Positions 38,760-47,961 of a DNA stretch of 64,000 nucleotides are shown here, in pieces. Both the position numbers and the translations under genes were made by a program. The notes under the pieces are model-generated. The model was given only the letters and a program-made list of their open reading frames with translations, was not told the origin of the DNA and searched no databases. Numbering within the stretch: position 1 is the stretch's first letter; each line of letters starts with the position of its first letter. This stretch comes from Flavobacterium psychrophilum (lineage in GTDB: Bacteria > Bacteroidota > Bacteroidia > Flavobacteriales > Flavobacteriaceae), in NCBI GenBank assembly GCA_945862065.1, contig CAMAWT010000002.1:180474-244473 (forward strand). Direction: 5' to 3'.

Positions 38760-40412
38760 ATGATGAAAAAGATATTTTTTCTTATTGTTTTTTTCTTTTC
38801 CCAATTGATTTGGGGGCAATCTTTTTATTTAAAAATGGAAGGCACAAACGAGCCTACTGATTTTTTGAAAAACATGCATTATGTTGAAAAACATAAAAAT
38901 GTGCAATTACTTTATAATGAAGCCAAAATTGTGCTGACTGCTATACAGAAGCAAGGGTTTTTGGAAAGCAATTTGCATGCACCTTTGCAAGCTAACGATT
39001 CTACTTTTTTGGTTGGTATTGATTTTGGGAAACAGACGAAATTTATTTGTATATATGTAGGTAAGGAAAATGGTGTTTTGATAGATCAACAAGAGATTGA
39101 AGTTACGTTGCCATTTATAGAATCCGAAAATTTTTTGAATGAGGCTTTGAACAAATTAGAATCAAAAGGGTATTCGTTGGCAAAATTGAAACTGAAATCG
39201 ATTGAAGTAAAAAACGACACGTTGTTTTCTGAACTTACAATTGATTTAGAGCAGAAAAGAATTTTGAACGCAATTGTTGTGAATGGAATGGAGAAATTTC
39301 CTGTTGGTTTTAAAAAACAATTGGAACGTTTGTATAAAAACAAACCTTTTAACAAAGAAAATTTGGAGAAATTGAGTGCTGACATTGATCAGTTTGGGTT
39401 TGTTCGACAGATAAAATTTCCGGAGATTCTATTTACTAAAAATGATACGCAGGTTTATATTTATGTTGAAAAATCGAAATCGAATAATTTTGATGGTTTT
39501 ATTGGATTTAATTCGAATGAAAAGAGCGCCCTTGTTTTGAATGGATATTTGGATTTGAGTTTACAAAATATTTTGAACACGGGTGAAAAAATGTCGTTGT
39601 ACTGGAAAAGTAACGGCGATGGACAAAAAGACATTAATTTATCCGTAGAATTGCCATTTGTGTTTGACAGTTCTGTTGGAGTTAAAGCCCAATTGCGGAT
39701 TTTTAAACAAGATAGCACGTTTCAGAACACGAAAACGAATTTTGGTTTGGGATATTATTTTACGGCACATTCAAGGGTGTTTTTGAATTATGAGACTTCT
39801 GAATCGAGTGACATTCAAAATACAAACAGCAGTTTATTGAACGATTTTACCAATAAATTTGTTGTTGTTGATTTTGATTTTGATAAAAGGCGTTCGGATT
39901 TTATAGATTTTAAAGAGTCCGATTTTTTTAGTATTAAAATTGGATCTGGAAAGCGAATGGCTAAAACGTCTGATAACAATCAATTGTTTGCCAATATTTC
40001 TGCACGATATAATTGGTATTTGAATCCAAAAAACTGTGTTGTATTGAAAAGTCAGAATTATTATTTACAAAGTAATCAATATATTACGAATGAATTATTT
40101 CGATTTGGCGGTATCAATTCTATTCGCGGATTTACAGAAAATAGTTTACAGGGAAATCTATTTTCTTCAATTTCTTCGGAATATAGATACCTAGTTTCAC
40201 CTACTTTATATGTTCATTCTATTATTGATTATGGATATTATAATGACAAAACGAATAATTTGAGTGAAAGCATATTAGGACTTGGATTTGGTTTTGGCAT
40301 TGTAACCAAAAACGGTTTGTTTAATTTGGTTTATACCAATGGAAGCGCTCAAAACCAAGCAATTAAATTGAATAACTCAATAATTCAAATAAGTTTGAAA
40401 ACACGGTTTTAA
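38760..40412 (+). CDS. Outer-membrane BamA/TamA-like barrel protein
   Basis: About 550 residues with a signal peptide (KKIFFLIVFFFSQLIWGQS). Residues ~180-260 look like POTRA-type domains (ILNAIVVNGMEKFPVGFKKQLERLYKNKPFNKENLEKLSADID). The C-terminal half is beta-rich, contains FGGINSIRGFTENSLQG, the conserved RGF loop of the Omp85 superfamily, and ends in Phe (QISLKTRF), as for outer-membrane barrels. The ATG pair at 38760/38763 precedes the signal peptide. Its cargo or role (BamA paralogue, ShlB-like, patatin-less) cannot be assigned. Confidence 0.75.
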   Translation: MMKKIFFLIVFFFSQLIWGQSFYLKMEGTNEPTDFLKNMHYVEKHKNVQLLYNEAKIVLTAIQKQGFLESNLHAPLQANDSTFLVGIDFGKQTKFICIYVGKENGVLIDQQEIEVTLPFIESENFLNEALNKLESKGYSLAKLKLKSIEVKNDTLFSELTIDLEQKRILNAIVVNGMEKFPVGFKKQLERLYKNKPFNKENLEKLSADIDQFGFVRQIKFPEILFTKNDTQVYIYVEKSKSNNFDGFIGFNSNEKSALVLNGYLDLSLQNILNTGEKMSLYWKSNGDGQKDINLSVELPFVFDSSVGVKAQLRIFKQDSTFQNTKTNFGLGYYFTAHSRVFLNYETSESSDIQNTNSSLLNDFTNKFVVVDFDFDKRRSDFIDFKESDFFSIKIGSGKRMAKTSDNNQLFANISARYNWYLNPKNCVVLKSQNYYLQSNQYITNELFRFGGINSIRGFTENSLQGNLFSSISSEYRYLVSPTLYVHSIIDYGYYNDKTNNLSESILGLGFGFGIVTKNGLFNLVYTNGSAQNQAIKLNNSIIQISLKTRF

Positions 40413-40429
40413 ACTTCGATCAAAAAATG

Positions 40430-40437
40430 TACCTTTG
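40430..40437 (+). promoter_or_regulatory. -7 promoter element of rlmB, four bases from ATG
   Basis: TACCTTTG, then CGAC, then ATG 40442. The box lies 18 bases after the BamA-like stop and also rules out the in-frame upstream start at 40427. Confidence 0.6.
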
Positions 40438-40441
40438 CGAC

Positions 40442-41176
40442 ATGGAAAAAGAACATCAGATTTTTGGAATTAGAGCAATTATTGAAGCTATAAATGCAGG
40501 GAAAGAAATTGACAAAGTGTTTATTCAAAGCGATACACAAAGCGAATTGATGCAGGAGTTGATGAAAGCTATGAAAAAAAATAGTGTCAATTTCTCTTAC
40601 GTTCCAGTAGAAAAATTAAACCGATTAACTCCAAATAATCATCAAGGTGCGGTGGCAACCATTGCTCCTATTTCGTTTGTGAAATTAGAAACTTTAGTGG
40701 ACAGCGTTGTAGAAAGCGGAAAAATGCCTTTGTTTTTAATCCTTGACCAGTTGAGCGATGCTAGAAATTTTGGCGCTATAATAAGAACTGCAGAATGTAC
40801 TGGCGTTGACGGAATTATAGTTCAAAAAACGGGTTCGGCGCCCGTAAATGGCGATACTGTAAAAACTTCGGCTGGAGCTGTATTTAATGTGCCTATTTGT
40901 AAAGTGGATCATATTAAAGATGCTATTTTTTATCTTCAAGGAAGCGGCATTAAAACGGTTGCTGCTACTGAAAAAACAGAAGATAACATTTATGATGTTT
41001 CTCTTAACGAACCCATTGCCATCATTATGGGAAGCGAAGATAGAGGTATCAATCCATCTGTTTTAAAAATTGTAGATGCAAAAGCCAAGTTGCCGATGTT
41101 TGGAACCATTGGCTCATTGAATGTTTCTGTTGCTTGTGGCGCTTTTTTGTATGAAGCTGTTAGGCAGAGAGGGTAA
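40442..41176 (+). CDS. rlmB: 23S rRNA (guanosine-2'-O-)-methyltransferase RlmB (TrmH/SpoU family)
   Basis: A 244-residue SPOUT methyltransferase. The N-terminal substrate-binding domain starts HQIFGIRAIIEAINAGKEIDKVFIQ; the knot motifs are LILDQLSDARNFGAIIRTAECTGVDGII, PIAIIMGSEDRGI and LNVSVACGAFLYEAVRQR. It methylates G2251 of 23S rRNA (E. coli numbering) in the P loop. Confidence 0.95.
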   Translation: MEKEHQIFGIRAIIEAINAGKEIDKVFIQSDTQSELMQELMKAMKKNSVNFSYVPVEKLNRLTPNNHQGAVATIAPISFVKLETLVDSVVESGKMPLFLILDQLSDARNFGAIIRTAECTGVDGIIVQKTGSAPVNGDTVKTSAGAVFNVPICKVDHIKDAIFYLQGSGIKTVAATEKTEDNIYDVSLNEPIAIIMGSEDRGINPSVLKIVDAKAKLPMFGTIGSLNVSVACGAFLYEAVRQRG

Positions 41177-41242
41177 TTTTAAAACAAACTAAAGTGTTTA
41201 TTATTTTTTTTCATCCATTTTACATTTATAACAAAATTTAAT

Positions 41243-41250
41243 TATTTTTG
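41243..41250 (+). promoter_or_regulatory. -7 promoter element of the PDZ/T9SS gene
   Basis: TATTTTTG, 22 bases before ATG 41273. Confidence 0.5.
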
Positions 41251-41272
41251 TAAAAATATAAAAAACGAAATC

Positions 41273-41950
41273 ATGAAATTAAAAGCCTTATTTTTAGTAG
41301 CCATTTGTTCTGTAAATGCTACTTTTTCTCAAGAGAATAATTTAGAAAATTGCAAAAAAACCTGTGATAAAACAGAAATCATTAAAGAAAATGTATTTCT
41401 AGGTGTAAAAATCAACACTATTGGCGCAAATAGAGTTCAGATTATAGAGATTGTACCAAATACAGCAGCATTTAGACAAGGATTAAAAGTTAATGATGTT
41501 ATTACCAAACTTGATGGTTACGATGTTCCTAATCACGGACGTTTTATTTGCGAAATCAAATCACATAAACCAGAAGATGAAATTACTTTAACATTTGAAA
41601 GAGATGGTAAGGAGATAACTAAAAAATATATTTTAGGATGGCAAACAAGTAGAGTTGTAACAAGTAAAATTTGTTGCGATGACTTAAAACAAATTGCTTT
41701 GGAAAGCTCTTTAAAATTATATCCAGTTCCTGCAAAAGACAAATTAACAATAGAATCTTCATCACTTAAAGGAGATTATTCAGTTGAAGTTTACAACATG
41801 AATGGCGCTTTAATTGATAGCTATCAAGACAACACGGACGTAACTGGAAACAGTAAAGTAATAAATATTTCAAAATTAGCAGCTAGTAGCTATTTTGTAA
41901 GAGTTAGCAACAATGGTAAAATCGTTACTAAAAACTTTACTAAAGAATAA
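41273..41950 (+). CDS. Secreted PDZ-domain protein with type IX secretion C-terminal domain
   Basis: 225 residues. Signal peptide to about residue 19 (VNATFSQ), a PDZ domain around residues 40-115 (FLGVKINTIG...VQIIEIVPNTAAFRQGLKVNDVITKLDG), and a type A T9SS sorting domain from about residue 147 (LKLYPVPAKDKLTIES ... KLAASSYFVRVSNNGKIVTKNF). It should be exported across the outer membrane and anchored or released at the surface. No catalytic domain is present; an adaptor or inhibitor role is only a guess. Confidence 0.88.
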   Translation: MKLKALFLVAICSVNATFSQENNLENCKKTCDKTEIIKENVFLGVKINTIGANRVQIIEIVPNTAAFRQGLKVNDVITKLDGYDVPNHGRFICEIKSHKPEDEITLTFERDGKEITKKYILGWQTSRVVTSKICCDDLKQIALESSLKLYPVPAKDKLTIESSSLKGDYSVEVYNMNGALIDSYQDNTDVTGNSKVINISKLAASSYFVRVSNNGKIVTKNFTKE

Positions 41951-41970
41951 CATTATTATTTTTTACACAT

Positions 41971-42004
41971 AAAAAAAAGACTTTCTTTGGATAGTCTTTT
42001 TTTT
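41971..42004. terminator. Bidirectional terminator between the PDZ gene and the rhomboid gene
   Basis: AAAAAAAAGACT / AGTCTTTTTTTT stem with a 10-base loop; T runs are available on both strands, serving both convergent genes. Confidence 0.85.
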
Positions 42005-42026
42005 ATGTCAATTTTGAAAAAAGAAA

Positions 42027-42809
42027 CTACTCATCGTTTTTATTTTCTATAAAATGATAGATATACTTTAATTCAGGTTGGATTATTTCTTCAGCAATAA
42101 CTTCCATCTCTTCAGGTTTTGGTGGATTTACAAAAATGCCGTTTTCATCAAATCGTTTCATAAAATCATCGTTTTCCGGTTTAAAATCGGGTTTTTCCCA
42201 TTCAAATTGAATGTCTTTGATGTAGTCGGGAGTTTTAAATCGCATGGCAAAAACAAATCCCGTTACCAAACCAGCTAAATGACCTTCCCATGAAATGGAA
42301 CTCTCTCCGGCAATTTCAGGTTGCGGAAAAACATACCAAACCATACCACCATATAGTAAAACAACCGCAAAAGATAAAGCCATTAATCGGTAATATTGTG
42401 TTTTCAATCCTTTAAAGAAAATAAAAGAAAACAACACATAAATCAAACTACTTGCACCAATATGATACGATTCGCGACCAATTACCCAAGTGATTATTCC
42501 CGAAAGTAAAATTCCGTAAACTATTACCTTTAAGGAAACATCTCGATAAAAATAAATTAAAGCCGTGGATAAAATAAATAACGGCAACGTGTTACTTGCA
42601 ATATGACTCAAATCTCCGTGCAAAAAAGGACTAAAAAAAACACCTTGAATTCCAGAAAAAGTCCTTGGATAAATTCCGTGAACATCTAAATGTAAATGAA
42701 ATGAATTATCTACAAAATAAACCAACCAATTCAATAGAAGCATCACCGTTGGAATAATCCAAGTTGCTGGTGAAAATTTAAAATGATTGAGTTCGTTATT
42801 GTTTATCAT
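42027..42809 (-). CDS. Rhomboid family intramembrane serine protease
   Basis: 260 residues with about six hydrophobic segments. The loop and helix with HGDLSHIASNTLPLFILS, the catalytic serine motif YHIGASSLIYVLFSF and the catalytic His in WEGHLAGLVTGFVFA are in the expected order. A hydrophilic C-terminal tail of about 70 residues follows. Substrates unknown. -7 box TATTTTTG at 42827-42834. Confidence 0.92.
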   Translation of the reverse strand: MINNNELNHFKFSPATWIIPTVMLLLNWLVYFVDNSFHLHLDVHGIYPRTFSGIQGVFFSPFLHGDLSHIASNTLPLFILSTALIYFYRDVSLKVIVYGILLSGIITWVIGRESYHIGASSLIYVLFSFIFFKGLKTQYYRLMALSFAVVLLYGGMVWYVFPQPEIAGESSISWEGHLAGLVTGFVFAMRFKTPDYIKDIQFEWEKPDFKPENDDFMKRFDENGIFVNPPKPEEMEVIAEEIIQPELKYIYHFIENKNDE

Positions 42810-42826
42810 ATTGATAATTCATTTAT

Positions 42827-42834
42827 CAAAAATA
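42827..42834 (-). promoter_or_regulatory. -7 promoter element of the rhomboid gene
   Basis: TATTTTTG on the minus strand, 17 bases before the ATG at 42809. Confidence 0.5.
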
Positions 42835-42877
42835 TAACCAATAATTTTTTAATGCTATTTTGTCATATTAATTTGAT

Positions 42878-43018
42878 GATTTGAAAATTTGAAAATTAGA
42901 TAATTTGAAAATTTGAAAATTAGACAATGAGAAAATTATTAAAACAGATTAATAGTTTTAAATTTGTAAATATTAATTTCAAGATAATTATCTAATTATC
43001 TAATTGAATTATTATCTA
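42878..43018. repeat. AT-rich tandem word repeat upstream of rarA
   Basis: GATTTGAAAATTTGAAAATTAGA and ATAATTATCTAATTATCTAATT units are repeated between the divergent rhomboid and rarA genes. The ATAATTTGAA word also appears before recR (11341-11375) and before the recombinase (51258-51285). Confidence 0.6.
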
Positions 43019-43026
43019 ATTAACAA

Positions 43027-44304
43027 ATGGAAGCACCACTAGCCGAACGTATTCGTCCGCAAAGATTAGAAGATTACATCAGTCAATTGCATTTGGTTGG
43101 ACCTAGTGGTTCGCTAACGCATCAAATTACGCGAGGCATCATTCCGTCGATGATTTTTTGGGGATCTCCTGGAACTGGTAAAACTACTTTGGCACAAATA
43201 ATTGCCAAGCAAAGCAACCGTCCGTATTTTGAATTAAGTGCTATCAATTCTGGAGTGAAAGACATTCGGGATGTAATTGAAAAAGCCAAACAAAGTGGCG
43301 GATTGTTCACAGCTAAAAATCCGATTTTGTTTATTGATGAAATCCATCGGTTTAGCAAATCGCAACAAGATTCGTTATTAGCGGCAGTTGAAAAAGGTTG
43401 GGTTACTTTGATTGGTGCCACAACCGAAAACCCAAGTTTTGAGGTAATTCCTGCGCTTCTTTCTCGTTGTCAAGTATATGTTTTAAATCCGTTTTCAAAA
43501 GATGATTTATTATCACTTTTGGATAGAGCGATGAAAGAAGATACCTATTTAAAAACAAAAAATATTACGTTGATTGAAACGGAAGCTTTACTCAGATTAT
43601 CTGGTGGTGATGGACGAAAATTATTAAATATTTTTGAACTTGTAATAAATGCTTCAGCTGATGATTCAATTGAAATTACCAATGAAAAAGTACTGCAATT
43701 AGTTCAACAAAATACCGCATTGTATGACAAAACTGGCGAACAGCATTATGACATAGTATCTGCTTTTATCAAATCGATTCGTGGGAGTGACCCAAATGGA
43801 GCCGTTTATTGGTTGGCCCGAATGATTGAAGGCGGCGAAGACGTGAAATTTATAGCCCGAAGAATGTTGATTTTATCAAGTGAAGATATTGGCAATGCCA
43901 ATCCGACGGCTTTCATTATGGCAAACAATACGTTTCAAGCTGTGGCAACCATTGGATATCCAGAAAGCAGAATTATCTTGAGCCAATGCGCCGTTTATTT
44001 GGCTACTTCTCCCAAAAGCAATGCGAGTTATATGGCAATAGGCAACGCTCAAGCCGTTGTGAAACAAACAGGTGACTTGCCCGTGCCGATTCATTTACGT
44101 AATGCACCAACAAAATTGATGAAAGAATTGGGATATGGCGAAGAGTACCAATATTCACATAATTATTCTAATAATTTCAGCGAGCAAGAATACCTTCCAG
44201 ATGCCATCAAAGAAACAAAATTTTATGACCCAGGAAACAACTCAAGAGAAAACGGAACGCGTGAATTTTTAAAAAATCGTTGGAACGATAAGTATAAATA
44301 TTAA
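43027..44304 (+). CDS. rarA: Replication-associated recombination protein A (RarA/MgsA AAA+ ATPase)
   Basis: 425 residues. Opens with PLAERIRPQRLEDYISQLHLVG, Walker A GSPGTGKTT (residues 46-53), Walker B FIDEIHRFS, sensor GATTENPSF, and the C-terminal tetramerisation part with MLILSSEDIGNANPTA. It acts at stalled replication forks. Its stop codon overlaps that of the convergent downstream gene on a TTAA. Confidence 0.97.
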   Translation: MEAPLAERIRPQRLEDYISQLHLVGPSGSLTHQITRGIIPSMIFWGSPGTGKTTLAQIIAKQSNRPYFELSAINSGVKDIRDVIEKAKQSGGLFTAKNPILFIDEIHRFSKSQQDSLLAAVEKGWVTLIGATTENPSFEVIPALLSRCQVYVLNPFSKDDLLSLLDRAMKEDTYLKTKNITLIETEALLRLSGGDGRKLLNIFELVINASADDSIEITNEKVLQLVQQNTALYDKTGEQHYDIVSAFIKSIRGSDPNGAVYWLARMIEGGEDVKFIARRMLILSSEDIGNANPTAFIMANNTFQAVATIGYPESRIILSQCAVYLATSPKSNASYMAIGNAQAVVKQTGDLPVPIHLRNAPTKLMKELGYGEEYQYSHNYSNNFSEQEYLPDAIKETKFYDPGNNSRENGTREFLKNRWNDKYKY

Positions 44305-45023
44305 AGATTGAATAGTAAAGATTCTGAAATTAATTTTTTATTGCCGTCTCTGTAATATTCAAAATGCCAAACACCCTCGCTGTTTTTTTGTAATACCCCT
44401 CTTTCTGCACCAGCAATAGCAATAAAAACATTTTTAACACTGGTTTTTTTGGCAGACAAAACCAATTTGCTTTCTATATTGTATAAATCAAAACCGTTTT
44501 CTGTCGTAACAACAGACAATTTACTATCTAAAATTTCTGAGGTAGTTTCACCAACATTGGAATCAGTACTATTATTTTCTACGATTTTATCTTTTGAAAC
44601 GTATGTGTGACTTTTCAAAACACTAAATTTATCAAATGCACTTCTCAATGCTTGGTTGTATGCCACTGCATATTGCTTTTCTCGACTAGTACCTTCTTCA
44701 GATGTAAAAAGAATGTTGTTCTTACAATCTTTCAAAACGATTTTAAGCTTTGTCATAAAAATCGTGCTGTTACTAACAACATCCACATAAACTTTTCCGC
44801 AATTATCATTAGCAAATTCTTCTGGTAAAACATCGGTATCAAAGTAGGTTATGAATTGATATTTTTCCATAAACAACTTTGTTAAAGTGTTTAAACGATG
44901 TTCATCTACAGTATTTAAAAAAGAAAATTTCGAAGGAACTAGCGCGTATTTATATTGATTTAATTGTTGGGAAAAACCCAAACAAGATATAAGAAGCAAA
45001 CAAATTAAAAGGTATTTTTTCAT
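44301..45023 (-). CDS. Exported conserved protein of unknown function
   Basis: 240 residues with a signal peptide (MKKYLLICLLLISCLGFSQQ; the Cys14 could also be a lipobox). Residues 20-130 resemble a periplasmic fold with FVDV-like strands (GKVYVDVVSNSTIFMTKLKIVLKDCKNNILFTSEEG); the last 70 residues contain FDLYNIESKLVLSAKKTSVKNVFIA and a WHFEYYRDGNKKLI end. I recognise it only as a type widespread in flavobacteria; no function can be given. No -7 box seen just upstream. Confidence 0.75.
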   Translation of the reverse strand: MKKYLLICLLLISCLGFSQQLNQYKYALVPSKFSFLNTVDEHRLNTLTKLFMEKYQFITYFDTDVLPEEFANDNCGKVYVDVVSNSTIFMTKLKIVLKDCKNNILFTSEEGTSREKQYAVAYNQALRSAFDKFSVLKSHTYVSKDKIVENNSTDSNVGETTSEILDSKLSVVTTENGFDLYNIESKLVLSAKKTSVKNVFIAIAGAERGVLQKNSEGVWHFEYYRDGNKKLISESLLFNL

Positions 45024-45062
45024 TTCATTTAATTTAGTAAGAAGGTTAAAATAGAATTGGTA

Positions 45063-45746
45063 TCAAAAATAGTTTTTTATATCTAATAAATGATGAACTT
45101 GCTTCACATCATTTGAAACTTCATTTTTTAGTTCGTTAAAATAAATAGCATCCATCCCAAAAGACAAAGCACCATTTACATCAGCATCAATGCAATCACC
45201 AATCATGATACTCTTTTCTTTGGTAGTTTTAGCAAGTGAAAGTGCGTGTTCAAATATTTTCGGATTGGGTTTTTTTACACCAGCCATTTCAGAATTAGTT
45301 ACCGTAATAAAATATTCTGCAAGTCCAGAATTTTGCAATTTTTTGAATTGCACTTCAGCAAAACCATTTGTAATAATATGCAACTTATAATTGGGTTTCA
45401 AATAATCTAAAATTTCGATGGCACCTTCAAAAAGTTGATTATTTAAAGGTAAATAATCTATATAATCTATGGCAATTTTATTAATATCATCATCAGAAAT
45501 TTGGTAATCTAAAGCATCAAAAGAAAATTTCAACCTATTGTATCTCAATTCGTCATGCGAAATTTTATCCATTTGAAACAATTTCCAACAAGCTTGGTTG
45601 ATAGGTGCGTATACTTCAACAAATTTTATGGTAGAAATTTCTGGGTAATTGGTTTTAAAAATACGCTCAAACGCTAACTCAGAATTTTTATCAAAATCCC
45701 AAAGTGTATGATCTAAATCAAAAAAAATGTCGGTAATGTGTTTCAT
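45063..45746 (-). CDS. yjjG: HAD-family noncanonical pyrimidine nucleotidase (YjjG-like)
   Basis: 227 residues: motif I FFDLDHTLWDFDKNS, motif II ITNGFAEVQFKKL, Lys in GVKKPNPKIFEHAL and motif IV MIGDCIDADVNGALSFGM. The substrate class (noncanonical pyrimidine nucleotides) is taken from the family. Start shares a base with the radC stop (TAATG), so translation is probably coupled. Confidence 0.88.
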   Translation of the reverse strand: MKHITDIFFDLDHTLWDFDKNSELAFERIFKTNYPEISTIKFVEVYAPINQACWKLFQMDKISHDELRYNRLKFSFDALDYQISDDDINKIAIDYIDYLPLNNQLFEGAIEILDYLKPNYKLHIITNGFAEVQFKKLQNSGLAEYFITVTNSEMAGVKKPNPKIFEHALSLAKTTKEKSIMIGDCIDADVNGALSFGMDAIYFNELKNEVSNDVKQVHHLLDIKNYF

Positions 45747-46429
45747 TAAAATATGCCTTCGTCGTTAAAGCTGTAATAGCCTTTATCTGTTATTATGATG
45801 TGATCTAAAACTTTTATATCAATATGTTGTCCTGCCAATTTTATTTTTTTGGTTATTTGAATATCTGGTTCACTTGCCATTAATTTCCCTGACGGGTGGT
45901 TATGAGTCAAGATGATTGACATTGCATTGTGCTCTAATGCAAATTTAAAAACAATTCGAACATCAACAATTGTGGCTGCCATGCCTCCTTTTGAAATTTG
46001 TGTTTTATGAACGACTTTATTCGAATTATTTAAATACAAAACCCAAAATTCTTCATGCATCAAATCGCCAATGATGGGGTGCATTATTTCAAAAACTGAT
46101 TTACTTGAACTGATTTTATCCAATTCAAAAGGGTCCTCCAATTTTCTTCGTCGTCCCAATTCTAATGCAGCCGCAATAGAAATAGCTTTTGCCTCACCAA
46201 TACCTTTAAAATCAGTCAATTGTTTAATAGTCAATTTTCCTAACTGGGTCAAATTATTATTTGATGAGGCTAAAATTCGTTGACACAATTGCACGGCACT
46301 TTCATTTCGAGATCCAGAACCAATCAAAATTGCTAATAATTCTGAATCTGATAAAGCTGATTTTCCTTTAGACAAAAATTTTTCTCTTGGGCGATCGTCT
46401 TCTGCCCATTGATTTATTGGCGTGTACAT
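45746..46429 (-). CDS. radC: RadC/JAB-domain DNA repair-type protein
   Basis: 227 residues: N-terminal HhH segment (QLTDFKGIGEAKAISIAAALELGRR) and a JAB/MPN+ domain with the zinc ligands in LTHNHPSGKLMASEPDIQIT and the upstream Glu region. Function in the family is uncertain despite the name. Confidence 0.95.
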   Translation of the reverse strand: MYTPINQWAEDDRPREKFLSKGKSALSDSELLAILIGSGSRNESAVQLCQRILASSNNNLTQLGKLTIKQLTDFKGIGEAKAISIAAALELGRRRKLEDPFELDKISSSKSVFEIMHPIIGDLMHEEFWVLYLNNSNKVVHKTQISKGGMAATIVDVRIVFKFALEHNAMSIILTHNHPSGKLMASEPDIQITKKIKLAGQHIDIKVLDHIIITDKGYYSFNDEGIF

Positions 46430-46521
46430 AGCTTTTAATTTGATGTATATTAAAAGACAAATAACTATCTTTTTTTAATGAGTTCAAAATAAAATAATTA
46501 GAATTTTTGAAAGTTCGTCAG

Positions 46522-46534
46522 ATTCCTTCGGAAT
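46522..46534. repeat. Short palindrome downstream of mpl
   Basis: ATTCC TTC GGAAT within a CGTCAGATTCCTTCGGAATGAC context, a palindromic sequence that resembles short interspersed repeats; a T run does not follow, so terminator function is doubtful. Confidence 0.4.
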
Positions 46535-46552
46535 GACAAACTGAACGCAAAA

Positions 46553-47908
46553 TTACCTCATCAAGCCTTTCACTTCATCAAAATCCAACCCACCATAATT
46601 TCCAGAACTCATCAACAACAAAGCTGCATTATCAAAATTCTTTTTAAATAAATAATCTTTAAACTCCGTTGGATTCGTATAAATAATTAAATCCTTTCTA
46701 TTAAAAGCTTTTGCAATTTGCTCGTAACTTACTTCTTCCAACTGTTTGATTTTCACTGCATCGGGCGAATAAAAAACAACAGCTTCATCTGCAAAATCCA
46801 ATGCGCCTTCGTATTCTTTCAAAAATTCGGCATTTAAACTACTATACGTATGCAATTCCAAACAGGCAATCAAGGTTCGGTTTGGATATTGATTTTTAAC
46901 TGCTTGTGTGGTTGCAGCAACCTTACTTGGCGAATGTGCAAAATCTTTGTAAGCTACTTTCCCTTTACTTTCAGCAATTTTTTCCAATCGTTTTGAGGCG
47001 CCTTTGAAACTCGCAATGGCTTCATAAAAATCGGCCTCATCAACGCCCATATTTTGACAAATCCATTTGGCTCCAGCCAAATTATTCAAATTGTGCGCAC
47101 CAAAAACCTCAATAGGCATGGCACCTTCGGGTGTATCGAGTAAGGTTGTACCGTCTTCTACTGAATAATTTGGGGTAACATAAGGCATTTTTCGGATGGT
47201 ATTGGTAGTTTCTTCAGCCACTTTTTTCATAATTAAATCTTCTTCATTATAAACCAAAATTCCTCCTTTTGTAATCTGATTTACAAAAATTTCAAATTGC
47301 TCTACATAATTTTCAAAGGTTGGAAAAACATTGATATGATCCCAAGCAATACCCGAAATGAGCGCAATATTTGGTTGATACAAATGGAATTTTGGTCGTC
47401 TATCCATAGGTGAAGACAAATATTCATCGCCTTCCAAAACGATAAAATCATTGTTTTCTGTAAGATGCACCATCGTGTCAAACCCTTCCAATTGTGCGCC
47501 CACCATATAATCTACTTCAATGTTATGATAATGCATTACGTGCAAAATCATCGAAGTGATTGTTGTTTTTCCGTGCGATCCACCAATTACTACACGTGTT
47601 TTGTTTTTAGATTGTTCGTACAAAAATTCAGGATACGAATATATTTTCAAACCCAATTCTTGTGCTTTCAACAGTTCAGGATTATCAGCTTTGGCGTGCA
47701 TTCCTAAAATAATTGATTCAATATCTGTTGTGATTTTTTCGGGAAACCAACCCAACTCAATAGGCAATAATCCTTTTTTATCTAATCTTGATTTGGAAGG
47801 TTCAAAAATGGCATCATCACTACCTGTAACTTGATATCCTTTATTGTGTAAAGCCAATGCCAAATTGTGCATAGCAGCACCGCCAATGGCTATAAAATGT
47901 GTTCTCAT
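46553..47908 (-). CDS. mpl: UDP-N-acetylmuramate:L-alanyl-gamma-D-glutamyl-meso-diaminopimelate ligase
   Basis: 451-residue Mur ligase: N-terminal FIAIGGAAMHNLALALHNKGYQVTGSDDAIFEPS, ATP site VVIGGSHGKTTITSMI, HINVFPTFENYVEQF and DFAHSPSKVAATTQAV. It reattaches recycled murein tripeptide to UDP-MurNAc. MurC-like enzymes are longer or lack this MRTHFIAIGG start, which favours Mpl. Confidence 0.93.
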   Translation of the reverse strand: MRTHFIAIGGAAMHNLALALHNKGYQVTGSDDAIFEPSKSRLDKKGLLPIELGWFPEKITTDIESIILGMHAKADNPELLKAQELGLKIYSYPEFLYEQSKNKTRVVIGGSHGKTTITSMILHVMHYHNIEVDYMVGAQLEGFDTMVHLTENNDFIVLEGDEYLSSPMDRRPKFHLYQPNIALISGIAWDHINVFPTFENYVEQFEIFVNQITKGGILVYNEEDLIMKKVAEETTNTIRKMPYVTPNYSVEDGTTLLDTPEGAMPIEVFGAHNLNNLAGAKWICQNMGVDEADFYEAIASFKGASKRLEKIAESKGKVAYKDFAHSPSKVAATTQAVKNQYPNRTLIACLELHTYSSLNAEFLKEYEGALDFADEAVVFYSPDAVKIKQLEEVSYEQIAKAFNRKDLIIYTNPTEFKDYLFKKNFDNAALLLMSSGNYGGLDFDEVKGLMR

Positions 47909-47961
47909 TTTTTTGGGTTTAGTTGTTTATTCGTTCAAAAGTGGTTTTCGCAGCTTTCAAA